Assembly (NCBI RefSeq): GCF_032884065.1
Contig: NC_088867.1
Span: forward strand, 60,082,317 to 60,146,316
Origin: Artemia franciscana
Taxonomy: Eukaryota > Arthropoda > Branchiopoda > Anostraca > Artemiidae
Direction: 5' to 3'
Length of the DNA: 64,000 nucleotides
Numbering within the stretch: position 1 is the stretch's first letter; each line of letters opens with the position of its first letter. The notes beneath the pieces are model-generated. The model was not told the origin of the DNA and did not search any database. It worked only from the letters and a program-made list of their open reading frames with translations. The position numbers and the translations under genes are program-made. Positions 39,101-50,254 of the stretch are shown here, one piece after another.

Positions 39101-40944
39101 TATTTTTTGTACGTTTTATCGACTTGTCTTCTCCAGTCATACCTATCAAAGCTTTAGTCAGACCATTTCTTGTGTGTTTGACTTGTTCTACATATTTTTC
39201 CATATTAACAAAAGGACTATATGCATTAAAATCTTTAAAAAATGAATAAGTATTATTGTACTTTTTTTCAAATTTTTAAAATCCTATATTTGTTTTTCCT
39301 AAACATTTTACAAGTTAAAACAAATCAATACTGACACAACAGAGTTAGAACAATATTATAACTTTAGCAAAGGAAGAGCAGAGTTCGATGTATTAGCCTA
39401 ATATATGAGGAGGTTAAATTTTGTCAACCAAGTAACAAAAACATAAACAAACTTCAGACAAAAATAATAAAAAAAATTAAGAAACAAGCCGCAAAAAGAA
39501 AAAAAAAGAAAGAGTAGAGAAAAAATTGCTCTAGCCCTCCCAGCACCATAATAGTTGAATTCACAAAATAGCTAATGTTAATTCACAAAAAAAAATTCAC
39601 AATATTGATTCACAATTAAATTCACAAAATAATGATAAATTCTATTATCTATATATTTTCTATAAATTCTATAAATATCTCCTATAAATTCTATAAATAT
39701 CTTATCTTAAAATATCTTAAATATATAAAATTAAATATCTTAATCTTTATATATTATATATACTTTATATTTATATATATACTTTATAAATAATCTATCT
39801 TTTAAATAAAAATAAAATTAAATATCTAAAATTAAAATAAAATTAAATTAAATATCTTAAATATATATATTCTATAAATATCTTCTATAAATTCTAATGA
39901 TAAATTCAAAATAATTTCACTAAAATTAATTCACAAAATAGCTAGATCCATCAACCTTAAGAAGGATCCATGCCTTAAAGGATAACTCTATCTCATTCAC
40001 TATGTACTTTTTTGAATTGATTTTTTGAATATATCTTTTTTAGAATTGATTGCGATTTTTGAATATATCTTTTTAAGAATTGATTGCGATGTCTTGTAGA
40101 GCTTTGATAAAAGATCCCAATAAACGAGAGGAAACTAAAAGCAGACATGTAATTTTCCCAGAGACCTTAGAAAAATCATTTAACTTCTCCCGTCTTGTGT
40201 CAGGGACAGAGATATTAGGTTTTAATTAAACTCGCATTTTCAGAAAGTGTAAATTTTGATTTTTCAATTAAACGAAGCAGAATTTTCTTTTTAAATTTCA
40301 GGAAAGAGCAGTCTTTAATATTGTTCTAGCAGGCGTACTAGGACAACACTTAAAATCAGGTCAAAGAAAACATCAGTTGGTTAATTTGACAGATTTTGGA
40401 GTTCCCTGTGTCGCTACCCACTTTAATGGAAAACCTTGTCAACACAAGGATTTTAATGACTCTTCAATCTAATTATATAATCAGACCACAACTCTTCAGA
40501 AGCTTTCAATGATAGCTAGTCCCCTGGGAGAATTCGCTAACAGACTGTTTGTCTTTGAGACGGCCAGCCGACGATGAGGCAAGCAAAATGATTTAAAAGA
40601 CATCGAATCCACGTAAGTCTCCATTTCCCGACAACAGATAATCATCAAAACATATGTTTTAAATATCTTTGACTTGAAAATTATTTCAGTTATATTAGAT
40701 AAATATTAAACTTATTTGCAAAATCAGTGAAAATTGAGATAATTTTGATTTGTGTAGAGGAAGATGAAAGGTCTTGGAACAAACATGGGCAGAAGAAACA
40801 GGGGCCGGCAATATCCTTATCTTGAAAATACTTTGTTAAAAAATTAATGACACAACCCACCATTACTGTTTGTAAATCTTTGTATTGTTTGAAATTAAAT
40901 ATGTCGAAAAGTACAAAAATAAAAAAAAAACTTGGTGAACGAAC
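36126..40944. other. aPKC intron 3, right part, no gene recognised
   Basis: AT-rich. Short-word low complexity (tctataaatatct) at 39640-39900. No exon pattern seen. Confidence 0.5.
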
Positions 40945-41034
40945 CATGTATAGTAATTTCAGAGTCCTTATTGAGCTCATACAATCTAATAGCCTCAGCA
41001 AGCTCTTCCTGACTCGATATTGTGCAAGGATCAC
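40945..41034 (-). CDS. aPKC: aPKC coding exon 3: C-terminal part of PB1 domain (OPCA motif)
   Basis: Third coding exon of atypical PKC, exactly 90 bases, residues 65-93. It reads GDPCTISSQ (Gly shared with exon 2), then [17 protein letters not shown] and TIH, the very conserved end of the aPKC PB1 domain. The acceptor is cttttag, preceded 24 bases further upstream by a 64-base T run in gene orientation. The donor is CATG|GTTCGT, a weak site, but it gives the right phase for exon 4 (G|TA, Val94). Exons 3 and 4 begin and end in the same phase, so skipping this exon would keep the reading frame and delete 30 residues. The first ~26 bases and the acceptor are copied about eleven more times immediately upstream (41230-43197), which is highly unusual for a conserved exon. 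Confidence 0.95.
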
Positions 41035-41063
41035 CTAAAAGCATAGGATTTGTTATAAAGAGC

Positions 41064-41130
<67 letters not shown>

Positions 41131-41455
41131 AACAACATCAAACTGGCCAAAGACATAGATTACAACGTTTAAAAAGCCGCAGCTCCGCAGTTGATAAATC
41201 TCTGCGTTTATATTCTGCGTTATTATCCTGACTCGATATTGTGCAAGGATCACCTAAAAGCATAGGATTTGTTATGAAGAGCGTAAAAAAAAAAAAAAAA
41301 AAAAAAAAAATCAAACTGGCCAAAGACATAGATTACAACGTTTAAAAAGCCGCAGCTCCGCAGTTGATAAATCTCTGCGTTTATATTCTGCGTTATTATC
41401 CTGACTCGATATTGTGCAAGGATCACCTAAAAGCATAGGATTTGTTATGAAGAGC

Positions 41456-41490
<35 letters not shown>

Positions 41491-41636
41491 ATCAAACTGT
41501 CCAAAGACATAGATTACAACGTTTAAAAAGCCGCAGCTCCGCAGTTGATAAATCTCTGCGTTTATATTCTGCGTTATTATCCTGACTCGATATTGTGCAA
41601 GGATCACCTAAAAGCATAGGATTTGTAATGAAGAGC

Positions 41637-41669
<33 letters not shown>

Positions 41670-42169
41670 ATCAAACTGGCCAAAGACATAGATTACAACG
41701 TTTAAAAAGCCGCAGCTCCGCAGTTGATAAATCTCTGCGTTTATATTCTGCGTTATTATCCTGACTCGATATTGTGCAAGGATCACCTAAAAGCATAGGA
41801 TTTGTTATGAAGAGCGTAAAAAAAAAAAAAAAAAAAAAAACCATCAAACTGGCCAAAGACATAGATTACAACGTTTAAAAAGCCGCAGCTCCGCAGTTGA
41901 TAAATCTCTGCGTTTATATTCTGCGTTATTATCCTGACTCGATATTGTGCAAGGATCACCTAAAAGCATAGGATTTGTTATGAAGAACGTAAAAAAAAAC
42001 AAAAAAAAAAAAAAAAAAAAAACATCAAACTGGCCGAAGACATAGATTACAACGTTTAAAAAGCCGCAGCTCCGCAGTTGATAAATCTCTGCGTTTATAT
42101 TCTGCGTTATTATCCTGACTCGATATTGTGCAAGGATCAACTAAAAGCATAGGATTTGTTATGAAGAGC

Positions 42170-42209
<40 letters not shown>

Positions 42210-42534
42210 ATCAAACTGGCCAAAGACATAGATTACAACGTTTAAAAAGCCGCAGCTCCGCAGTTGATAAATCTCTGCGTTTATATTCTGCGTTATTATC
42301 CTGACTCGATATTGTGCAAGGATCACCTAAAAGCATAGGATTTGTTATGAAGAGCGTAAAAAAAACAAAAACAAAAAAAAAAAAAAACATCAAACTGGCC
42401 AAAGACATAGATTACAACGTTTAAAAAGCCGCAGTTCCGCAGTTGATAAATCTCTGCGTTTATATTCTGCGTTATTATCCTGACTCGATATTGTGCAAGG
42501 ATCACCTAAAAGCATAGGATTTGTTATGAAGAGC

Positions 42535-42573
<39 letters not shown>

Positions 42574-43197
42574 ATCAAACTGGCCAAAGACATAGATTAC
42601 AACGTTTAAAAAGCCGCAGCTCCGCAGTTGATAAATCTCTGCGTTTATATTCTGCGTTATTATCCTGACTCGATATTGTGCAAGGACCACCTAAAAGCAT
42701 AGGATTTGTTATGAAGAGCGTAAAAAAAACAAAAAAACAAAAAAACAAAAAAAACATCAAACTGGCCAAAGACATAGATTACAACGTTTAAAAAGCCGCA
42801 GCTCCGCAGTTGATAAATCTCTGCGTTTATATTCTGCGTTATTATCCTGACTCGATATTGTGCAAGGATCACCTAAAAGCATAGGATTTGTTATGAAGAG
42901 CGTAAAAAAAAAAAAAAAAAAAAAAAACATCAAACTGGCCAAAGACATAGATTACAACGTTTAAAAAGCCGCAGCTCCGCAGTTGATAAATCTCTGCGTT
43001 TATATTCTGCGTTATTATCCTGACTCGATATTGTGCAAGGATCACCTAAAAGCATAGGATTTGTTATGAAGAGCGTAAAAAAAAACAAAAAAAAAAAAAA
43101 AAAAAAACATCAAACTGGCCAAAGACATAGATTACAACGTTTAAAAAGCCGCAGCTCCGCAGTTGATAAATCTCTGCGTTTATATTCTGCGTTATTA
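41007..43197 (-). repeat. 12-copy tandem array of the aPKC exon 3 acceptor region
   Basis: About 12 tandem units of 173-186 bases (219 for the one next to the exon). On the plus strand the word gactcgatattgtgcaagga starts at 41011, 41230, 41403, 41584, 41763, 41936, 42117, 42303, 42482, 42667, 42849 and 43022. In gene (minus) orientation each unit contains an intronic stretch of about 90 bases, a T run of variable length (64 in the unit at the exon, about 20-35 in the others, sometimes interrupted by G), then acgctcttcataacaaatcc, a cttttag acceptor and the first ~26 bases of exon 3. After that, the copies turn into intron sequence (gataataacgcag). Unit 1 is the true exon start. Outside the T run, copies differ by only a few substitutions, so the expansion is recent or homogenised. 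Confidence 0.95.
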
Positions 43198-43924
43198 GTC
43201 GCAGTCTTGAAAAAAAAACAATTCTTTCAAATTTTTGAAAAAAAATGGAAATTTACCGGCCAGGAAATTTAGCATGCAATTCCAAATGGAAGAATTAATA
43301 ATTTAATTGAGGAAAAAAATATGTTTCGAACAAAAAAAAACGGTCTACTTCTCAGACTAGGAATGTTGAAGATTATCTTAGCAAAACATCTGAAAATATG
43401 AAGATAAGCATGACTGAATATATGTAGAGCCTAGTTTATCCAGCTAATGAGCATCAATGAGGGAATTGAGTAGGTGCCTATGCACTTATATTTTTCTTTT
43501 GCAAAGAAATAACATGTTATTCAGGTATCAGGTCAATGGTTGAGTAAAAAGATCCATATTTCTTTTACTAACTAAAACATCTTTTTTTCAAAAGAAAGTA
43601 AAGAAAGATACTCAAAACTAAAATGAACCATTAATGAATAACTAGAACCCAAAAGGAATGGAAAATAAGATCAATAATCAAGTTTAACTTAAGGATTAGA
43701 GATCTATGGATGGACAGATGAAGCCTAAAACGAACAGAAATTAGAACAAATGATCAAGCCATAACTTAAACGATCATAAATTACAAAGCATAAGAGAGGC
43801 GCTACCCCCCCCCCCCCATAAACCCTCACAAGGCTAAAACGTCATATGTGCTTGGCTGCAAACAAATATAGTGTAAACAGTTTTTATCTCTTAGAGAAAT
43901 TCCGTACGAATTGTTTTTGGTCCT

Positions 43925-44278
43925 CGGCTGACTTACCGTATTTCAAACAGTAGGCTGTACGAAAAGTGTGGTTCTATCCCGCATTCTAGGGCTATAATCA
44001 GATAAAGGTTGAGATGGCTAGGACATGTTTTGCGGATGAATGATAATAGATTGCTGAAGATTGCCCTTTTCAGCCAGCCTTGTAGGGCTAAACGGAAAGA
44101 AGATCGTCTGCAGTTGGGGTGGAAAGATGTCGTAAAGAACGATTTAAGGGAAATGGGAACTTCCTGGGAGGGTGTAAAGAGGGAAACTTTGGATAGATTA
44201 GGATAAAGGAGGAGCGTGCGTAGATGTATTGGCCTCGGGCGGCTTCGTGCTGCGGTGAGTTGTTAGTAGTAGTAGTAT
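43925..44278 (+). mobile_element. 3' tail of a non-LTR retroposon, (tag)n tail
   Basis: The reading RLRWLGHVLRMNDNRL, KRKEDRLQLGWKDVVKNDLR and EMGTSWEGVKRETLDRLG is the C-terminal tail found at the end of many non-LTR reverse transcriptase proteins (R-W-x-G-H-V-x-R-M). It is followed by a short 3' UTR ending in a tag-trinucleotide tail near 44278. Upstream homology begins near 43925 (RLYEKCG), with a stop in between. No catalytic part remains. Confidence 0.8.
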
Positions 44279-44280
44279 TA

Positions 44281-45117
44281 TTACGATATTGAAAAATATA
44301 GAATCGTTCGAACTTCCAGGAATTATTTCTTTTATATATTACCTTTCTTTCTTTTATACTAAAACTTTTATACTTTTTATACTACTTATTTATATACTTT
44401 TTATACTACTTCTTTTATAATTTCTTTCTTTTATATATTACCACATTTAAATAACTAATCTAGTCTGATGTGCAGTAAATTAACAATTTATGTTGTTTTA
44501 AGTTTCATCCTAATTTCTGTCCCTATTACGTTTTACTTATTCATTCAAAGTAACTTCAGTTCATTTTAAACTGATATATCATATGACTTTATTTCTGCTT
44601 ATTTTGGGTTTCAATGTAGCTCTCTTAGTTTTCTTTGAACAACCTTTTTTGGGGGAAAATAATTTTTCAAATCAATTTTCATAAATAACTTCCGATTTTT
44701 CAGCTGATCCTATTGAATTCTCAGCTTTTCGGTTAAAAATATAAGGCTAGATTGGGATATAAGTAGATTAATTTAATCCAAAAATGGTATCAAACTCCCA
44801 CCAAAAGGGTAGGGTAGAAAATGCCCCCTCAAATACATGCAGGGGAATATGCCTAGGATTGAGTAATTAAAAAACTGCTTTGTTCGGCCTTGTACATCCA
44901 TTTGGTGCAATCTTGCTCAGAGGTTATCCTTTCACAGCTATCTATCAGATTTCTTTGTTAAAAACAACCTACAGATAAAAAAAAATAACATCAACTGGTT
45001 TTGATATATTTAATTACTAACATATATATTAATACTAATAGCATAAGAATACATAATATTTATAGAACATAATATTTATGAATAATATGTTAAAAATATT
45101 AATATATTCTACTTAAC
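44281..45117. other. aPKC intron 2 remainder, no feature
   Basis: AT-rich with tttatact-word repeats at 44330-44430. Confidence 0.45.
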
Positions 45118-45239
45118 CTTCTTCATCAATCCATTTCATAGTAAACAACTGATCTTGACTAAAATGACAAATATCACGCAGTTCATCTTTTAGCCTTTGA
45201 AGATCTACTTTAGGATCAATATAAGTTACTAAGATTTCC
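45118..45239 (-). CDS. aPKC: aPKC coding exon 2: core of PB1 domain
   Basis: Second coding exon of atypical PKC, 122 bases, bounded by acceptor tttctag and donor G|gttaag. It completes the split Gly at residue 23 and encodes residues 24-63. The stretch EILVTYIDP is followed by a helix-rich part (RLKDELRDICHFSQDQLF) and the diagnostic TMKWIDEE. In aPKCs this last motif begins the acidic OPCA motif, which binds the basic cluster of partner PB1 domains such as Par6 and p62. The ends are in phase with exon 1 (GG|G) and with exon 3 (G|GT, Gly64). The neighbouring intron toward exon 3 contains the tandem array at 41.0-43.2 kb; the intron toward exon 1 holds a retroposon and a large inverted repeat. 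Identification rests on recognised family motifs and phase agreement, and I regard it as firm. Confidence 0.95.
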
Positions 45240-45284
45240 CTAGAAAGAAAAATTCACCAATTAAAGCTTTCAGAAAGAAACAAC

Positions 45285-46775
45285 AAGAGCTAAGAGCTCA
45301 TATGGCACTTGTGACGAGGTCGGAAGAGCCAAGAGCTCATATGGCATGAGCTCTAGCAAAATTCTAAGAATCAATAGATTGATTTAAAAGGAAAATCAGA
45401 GGGTTAAATGCCGGTCAGGATTTAAAATAAGAGCTCTGAGACACACAAAGTCCTTTTAAATATCAAAATTCATTAAGATCCGATCACCCACTCGTAAGTT
45501 AAAAATACCTCATATTTTCTAATTTTTCCTTTCCTTTCCCCCCCCCCCCCCATATGGTCGAATCAGGGAAAACAACATTATCAAGTTAATTTGTTCAGGT
45601 CCCAACACGCCTACCAATTATTATCGTCTTAGCACATCCAGAAGCACCAAACTCGCCAAAGCACTGGAGCCCTCCCCCCCCTCAACTCCCCCAAATAGAG
45701 CGGATCCAGTCCGGTTACGTCAATCACATATCTACGACATTTGCTTATTCTACCCACCAAGTTTCATCCCGATCACTCCACTCTAAGCGTTTCCCAAGAT
45801 TTCTGGTTTCCCCCTTCAACTTCCCCCAATGTCATCAGATCTGGTCAGGATTTAAAATAAGAGCTTTGAGACATGAGTTCCTTCTAAATATCAAATTTCA
45901 TTGGGATCTGGTAATCCGTTCTTAAATTAAAAATACCTCAATTTTTCTAATATTTCCGAATTAACACCCCCCCCCCCAACTCTCCAAAAGAGAGTGGATC
46001 TGTTCCAATTATGTCAATCACGTACCTAGAACTTGTGCTTATCCTTCCCATCAAGTTTCATCCCAATCTCTCCACTCTAAGTGTTTTCCAAGATTTATGT
46101 TTTCCCCCTCCGACCCCCTATGTCCCCAGATCCAATTCGAAATGAAAATGGAGCATCTGAGACATAAGATCTTTCTGTATATCAAGTTTCATTAAGATCC
46201 GATCACCCATTCGTAAGATAAAGAAGCCTCAATTTTGACGTTTTCCAAGATTTCCAGTTTCCCCCTTCAATTCCCCCCAATGTCAACCACATTTATGGAT
46301 TTGTGTTTATTTTTTCCACCGAGTTCCATTTCAATCCTTTCACTCTCAGCCTTTTCCAAGATTTCCCCCCCCCCAACTCCCCCCAATGACACTGGATCCG
46401 GTCAGGATTTAAAATAAGAGATCTAAGTTACGATGTCCTTCTAAATATGAAATTTCACTAAGATCCGATTACTCCTTCATAAGTTAAAAATACCTCATTT
46501 TTTCTATTTTTTCAGAATCAACCCTACCCCCCCTACTCCCCCAAAGAGAGCGGATCCGTTCCGGTTATGTCAATCACGTATCTAGGACTTGTGCTTAGTT
46601 TTTCCACCAAGTTTCATCCCGATCCCTCCGATTTAAGCATTTTCCAAGATTTTAGGTTTTCCCCTCCAACTTCCCCCAATGTCATCGGATCCAGTCGGGA
46701 TTTAAAATAAGAGCTCTGAGACACGATATCCTTCTAAATATCAAATTTCATTAAGATCCGATCACTTGGCTAATA
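45285..46775 (+). repeat. Tandem array F, ~300-base units with hairpin leader (copy 2)
   Basis: Same leader (agagctcatatggcacttgt, ggtcggaagagccaagagct, atgagctct) and the same unit order as 15330-16840, with unit starts near 45418, 45848, 46137, 46408 and 46695. Same orientation. In aPKC intron 1. Confidence 0.92.
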
Positions 46776-47237
46776 CCAAGTGCCATAAAAATCTTAATAT
46801 CAATCAAGCAGCAAAAAAAGATGCCATATTGGGTTCTAACAACACATTAGCCACTTAGTACATCAGTCCGAAGTTTTTTTTGGGGGGTAGGGGTCAATAC
46901 AGGAAAGTATTTTCAGGTTTCATTTCTTCTGAGAGGGAGGCTTGGATTAATTTTTGACAGAGAGAGGACACTCTGTCCCTTCCCATTGTGTGCATGTGGG
47001 TGCATAATTCTTTTGTGGATCAAGTTATTGTTTTTTTCTCTGCTAATTTATACTGTTCTGTATCTGCACTACTTCCTATCCGAATCATTTGCTTTCTCGT
47101 AGAGAACTTTTTAGATGTTTGGGCTTTAAATAAAGCACCTTGAAAGGATGAGATGTTCAATTTATCTTGTATTATTTCCAACTGTACACACAACTTTCAA
47201 AATCATAGCCCTTCAGTTATTTATTATTTCCTTCCTT

Positions 47238-47310
47238 GCGACAGTAGGGATTGAACCCGAGCATTCTCAGTCGAACGGCACAGTCGTATCCACTATGCTG
47301 TCACAAGGTA
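47238..47310 (-). repeat. tRNA-like SINE head
   Basis: Minus strand: ends ccttgtgacag and ctgtcgcaagg pair over 10 of 11 bases, like an acceptor stem. In between are an A-box-like agcatagtggatacg and a clear B box, gggttcaatccc. The T arm is imperfect, so this is a tRNA-derived repeat rather than a working tRNA. Confidence 0.6.
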
Positions 47311-47694
47311 TAGCCCTTCAATGTTATTGAAAGTATTAATATTTGAAAGTTGTTGTGCTAGCTTCAAGCACACTGGTATTGCAGTGAATTATTAATATCA
47401 GCATTTTTGATGATAAATAAGGGTAAATGTATATATCAGGGCAAAAATCATATAGAAACAAAGAAAATGATGTTACATTCTCAATTTAACGCCCTTTCCA
47501 ATATCATAGCCACTGTTGCTGTCTTAACCTTGCTTAATGAAGCAATATATGTGATATAGAATAGTCCTAGGCTATGTAAAAAAAATTTGCTGATTTTGAC
47601 TCTTTTGTTTTAATTGGCTTTGTGAACTAATGGTAACAAAAGAAATAGTATAATGGTAACAAAAGATAATGGTAAGCCCACAAAAGATAATGGT

Positions 47695-47975
47695 AAATGC
47701 ACAAGCTCCAATTCCATCCCAGTCTATTCATAACTTCCCTCTTTAAACCCCCCAAAGAAATCCCACTTTTCTTCAAACTGTTTCTTACAACGTCTTCCCA
47801 CCCCATTTAGGCATGAACTGCTTTTCATTTAGCCGAAGATGGATGGCTGAGAAGGAATTACCTTCAGCATCACTCTTAAAAGACAATTCTGAAAACTATT
47901 TTAGGCTAAAGCAATCCCAGAAGCACATTTCTTCACTTTGTCCCCACTTCCTCCTTGATGAATGAATATACAACC
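47695..47975 (-). repeat. Left arm of a 281-bp inverted repeat (contains a retroposon tail fragment)
   Basis: Nearly identical to the reverse complement of 48774-49054, with only about five mismatches by eye. In minus orientation its distal part resembles the retroposon tail (wording of ...ggaagttatgaatagactgg). Confidence 0.92.
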
Positions 47976-47984
47976 TAACACAAA

Positions 47985-48070
47985 TCACTATCAAACAAAT
48001 AAATGAAGCTAAAGAGTAAAGAGCAAAATATAAAAAAGTAAAGAGCTTAATTATCCCAAGAAATAAATAA
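47985..48070 (+). repeat. Direct repeat shared with 49876-49960
   Basis: The words aatcactatcaaacaaataa and agagtaaagagcaaaatata occur in the same order at 49876-49960. It sits in the loop of the 281-bp inverted repeat. Confidence 0.85.
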
Positions 48071-48773
48071 ATGGTAAAGAGAAATAATGGTAACAAAAGA
48101 TAATGGTAAGCCCACAAAACCAGCAAACTTTTGCATATAGCCTAGGGCTATATCAGGCCCTGCTATATTTAGCAGGGATGAAATTGTAACAGTAGTGATT
48201 ATTATTTAGGAAATAACACAATTGAAAATTCCGTGGTATATTTTCTTTTTTTCTATTTAAGTTCTTCCCTATGGACCTACTATACCTTCACTTAAATAAT
48301 TAGGCTAGTTAGGGTAATGTAAACCAACAAAATCAGCAAAACTTTTCTATATAGCCTAAGGCCATATGGAGATGTGAAACACAATTGAAACGTTAATAAT
48401 GATTATATTTGGAAGACTATTGAATGACAAGTTGGACAATATTTTTATTTTTCAGCTAGCATATTAATTGAATATTGGCAAATTTAATGAAATTAATTAA
48501 AGTGTTCCTCTAAATAAAAGGTGTAAAATTTGGTTGTTATTCCCCTTTTCATTAAGAGGAGAGTAAAGACTAAGGCCAGAGGCACATTTGGAGGAAGCTG
48601 TAAGATATTCCAGAGAAAACTGATTGCTTCACTGACCCTGCCCACTCTAATTGTTCAATAATGAACATTTGTAATACCCAATAGATGGCTGTAGTGCCTG
48701 ATGATAAGATGCATATGAGTCAGGCATTAAAACTATTCACTATTGAAAAAATGTACTGGGAATATACATAGTG

Positions 48774-49054
48774 GGTTGTATATTCATTCATCAAGGAGGA
48801 AGTGGGGACAAAGTGAAGAAATGTGCTTCCGGGATTGTTTTAGCCTAAAATAGTTTTCAGAATTGTCTTTTAAGAGTGATGCTGAAGGTAATTCCTTCTC
48901 AGCCATCCATCTTCGGCTAAATGAAAAGCAGTTCATCCCTAAATGGGGTGGGAAGACGTTGTAAGAAACAGTTTCAAGAAAAGTGGGATTTCTTTGGGGG
49001 GTTTAAAGAGGGAAGTTATGAATAGACTGGGATGGAATTGGAGCTTGTGCATTT
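48774..49054 (+). repeat. Right arm of the 281-bp inverted repeat
   Basis: Partner of 47695-47975 across about 800 bases. The plus strand continues beyond the arm (to about 49107) with the 3' part of the retroposon tail family, ending in gttgttactagtagt. The left arm therefore looks like a later inverted copy of this segment. Confidence 0.92.
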
Positions 49055-49799
49055 GCGCTGGTCTCTGGCGGCTTGGTGCTTCAATGAGTTGTTACTAGTA
49101 GTTTTCGGAATTTTTCTAGGGCTTCTCCAACATACTACTGATCTTAATCTTTACTGAACAGAGTAAAACAGTAAATTACCTATTCTTTACTTACAGGAAT
49201 GGCTCCAGAGCCTCACTGATCCCAAACAAAGAATTTTCAAGTACCAACCTCAACATCTCCCCTCTTCAAAGAGAACTGATCTTTGGCAATCTTTATTTTA
49301 TGAAGGTTTAACATAGGAAAGTAAATATCAGCCAACTGCTCAAATGAGACACAAGAAACTTTTTTTAAGCATCATACCTTTGCTTGATCCCGATTTACAA
49401 TAACTTAAAGATTTGTAGATCTACATCTTAAATTTAAAAAAGATCTGGCATTGCCTAAAATTATAGTAACATAACAGAAATTCTTTTTCAAAACCTATAT
49501 TCAATAAAAAAGAGACTAAAGACCCAGGGTAAAATGTCTGTTTTTTCTTGTTTTTTGTTAAAATTAAGATAGGTACAGATTGGTCATTTTTGCCATCTCC
49601 TCAACCATGGAAATAAGGAAAGGAGGGGATATTAGCTTGATAACAACTTCCAAGACACATTTCAGGTTGTGGATTCATTCCCAAAACTCAGCGACTATCC
49701 ATGATAGCAAGAACCCACACAAGCAGAACATCACTGCTCTTTCTCTCTTTCTAGGTTATTAATTTAACAATTTTTTTCCACAAAACAAGTTTTTCAAAG

Positions 49800-50090
49800 A
49801 AAAGTAAAGAGCTCCATTAGGCCAAGAATGAGCAAAAATAAAGTCAAATAATATTCCAAGCGTAAAACTACCACAAATCACTATCAAACAAATAAATGAA
49901 GCTAAAGAGTAAAGAGCAAAATATAAAAAAGTAAAGAGCTCAATTATCCCAAGAAATAAATGAAACTCAAAACGAACAGAAATTACAATAAATAGCCAAA
50001 TCAAATCCAAAATGGGCAAAAATTAACATGAGTAGGGATGATAACCCCATACCTTCTCAAGACCAGAACACAATTTGTGCTTTATTGAAA
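49800..50090 (+). repeat. Dispersed repeat, related to 4090-4310
   Basis: Shares phrases with 4090-4310 in the same order: a gc-poor start with ccaa(a)aatg(a/g)gcaaaa, actacca(t/c)aaatca, aaacgaacagaaatta, ataaccccat..cttctcaag and gctttattga. Diverged, noncoding, no terminal repeats seen. Confidence 0.65.
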
Positions 50091-50254
50091 AATAAAACAA
50101 ACAAATGACCATGGATTGTCAGTTTAAGTGACATATACTGATATTTATTCCCTAAAGTTTTGACAATTTTTATTTATGAAAGTAAGACAAGTAACAACAT
50201 TTCAAATGTATTTTGTTTTCAGCTAAAATATAAATCAGCAAGAATGTGGCCCTA

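Noticed and set aside
41053..42948. Many overlapping minus-strand frames with Phe runs and a repeated 40-residue sequence
   Set aside because: They are the tandem array read through its T tracts; only the GDPCTISSQ start is real coding sequence, and only next to exon 3.
41007..43197. CRISPR-like appearance of regular repeats
   Set aside because: Eukaryotic context. The repeats are ~150 bases with only poly(A) varying between them; there are no unique spacers and no cas genes.
47238..47310. Functional tRNA gene
   Set aside because: Acceptor stem and box B are present but the T stem and anticodon arm do not pair properly; better explained as a SINE head.
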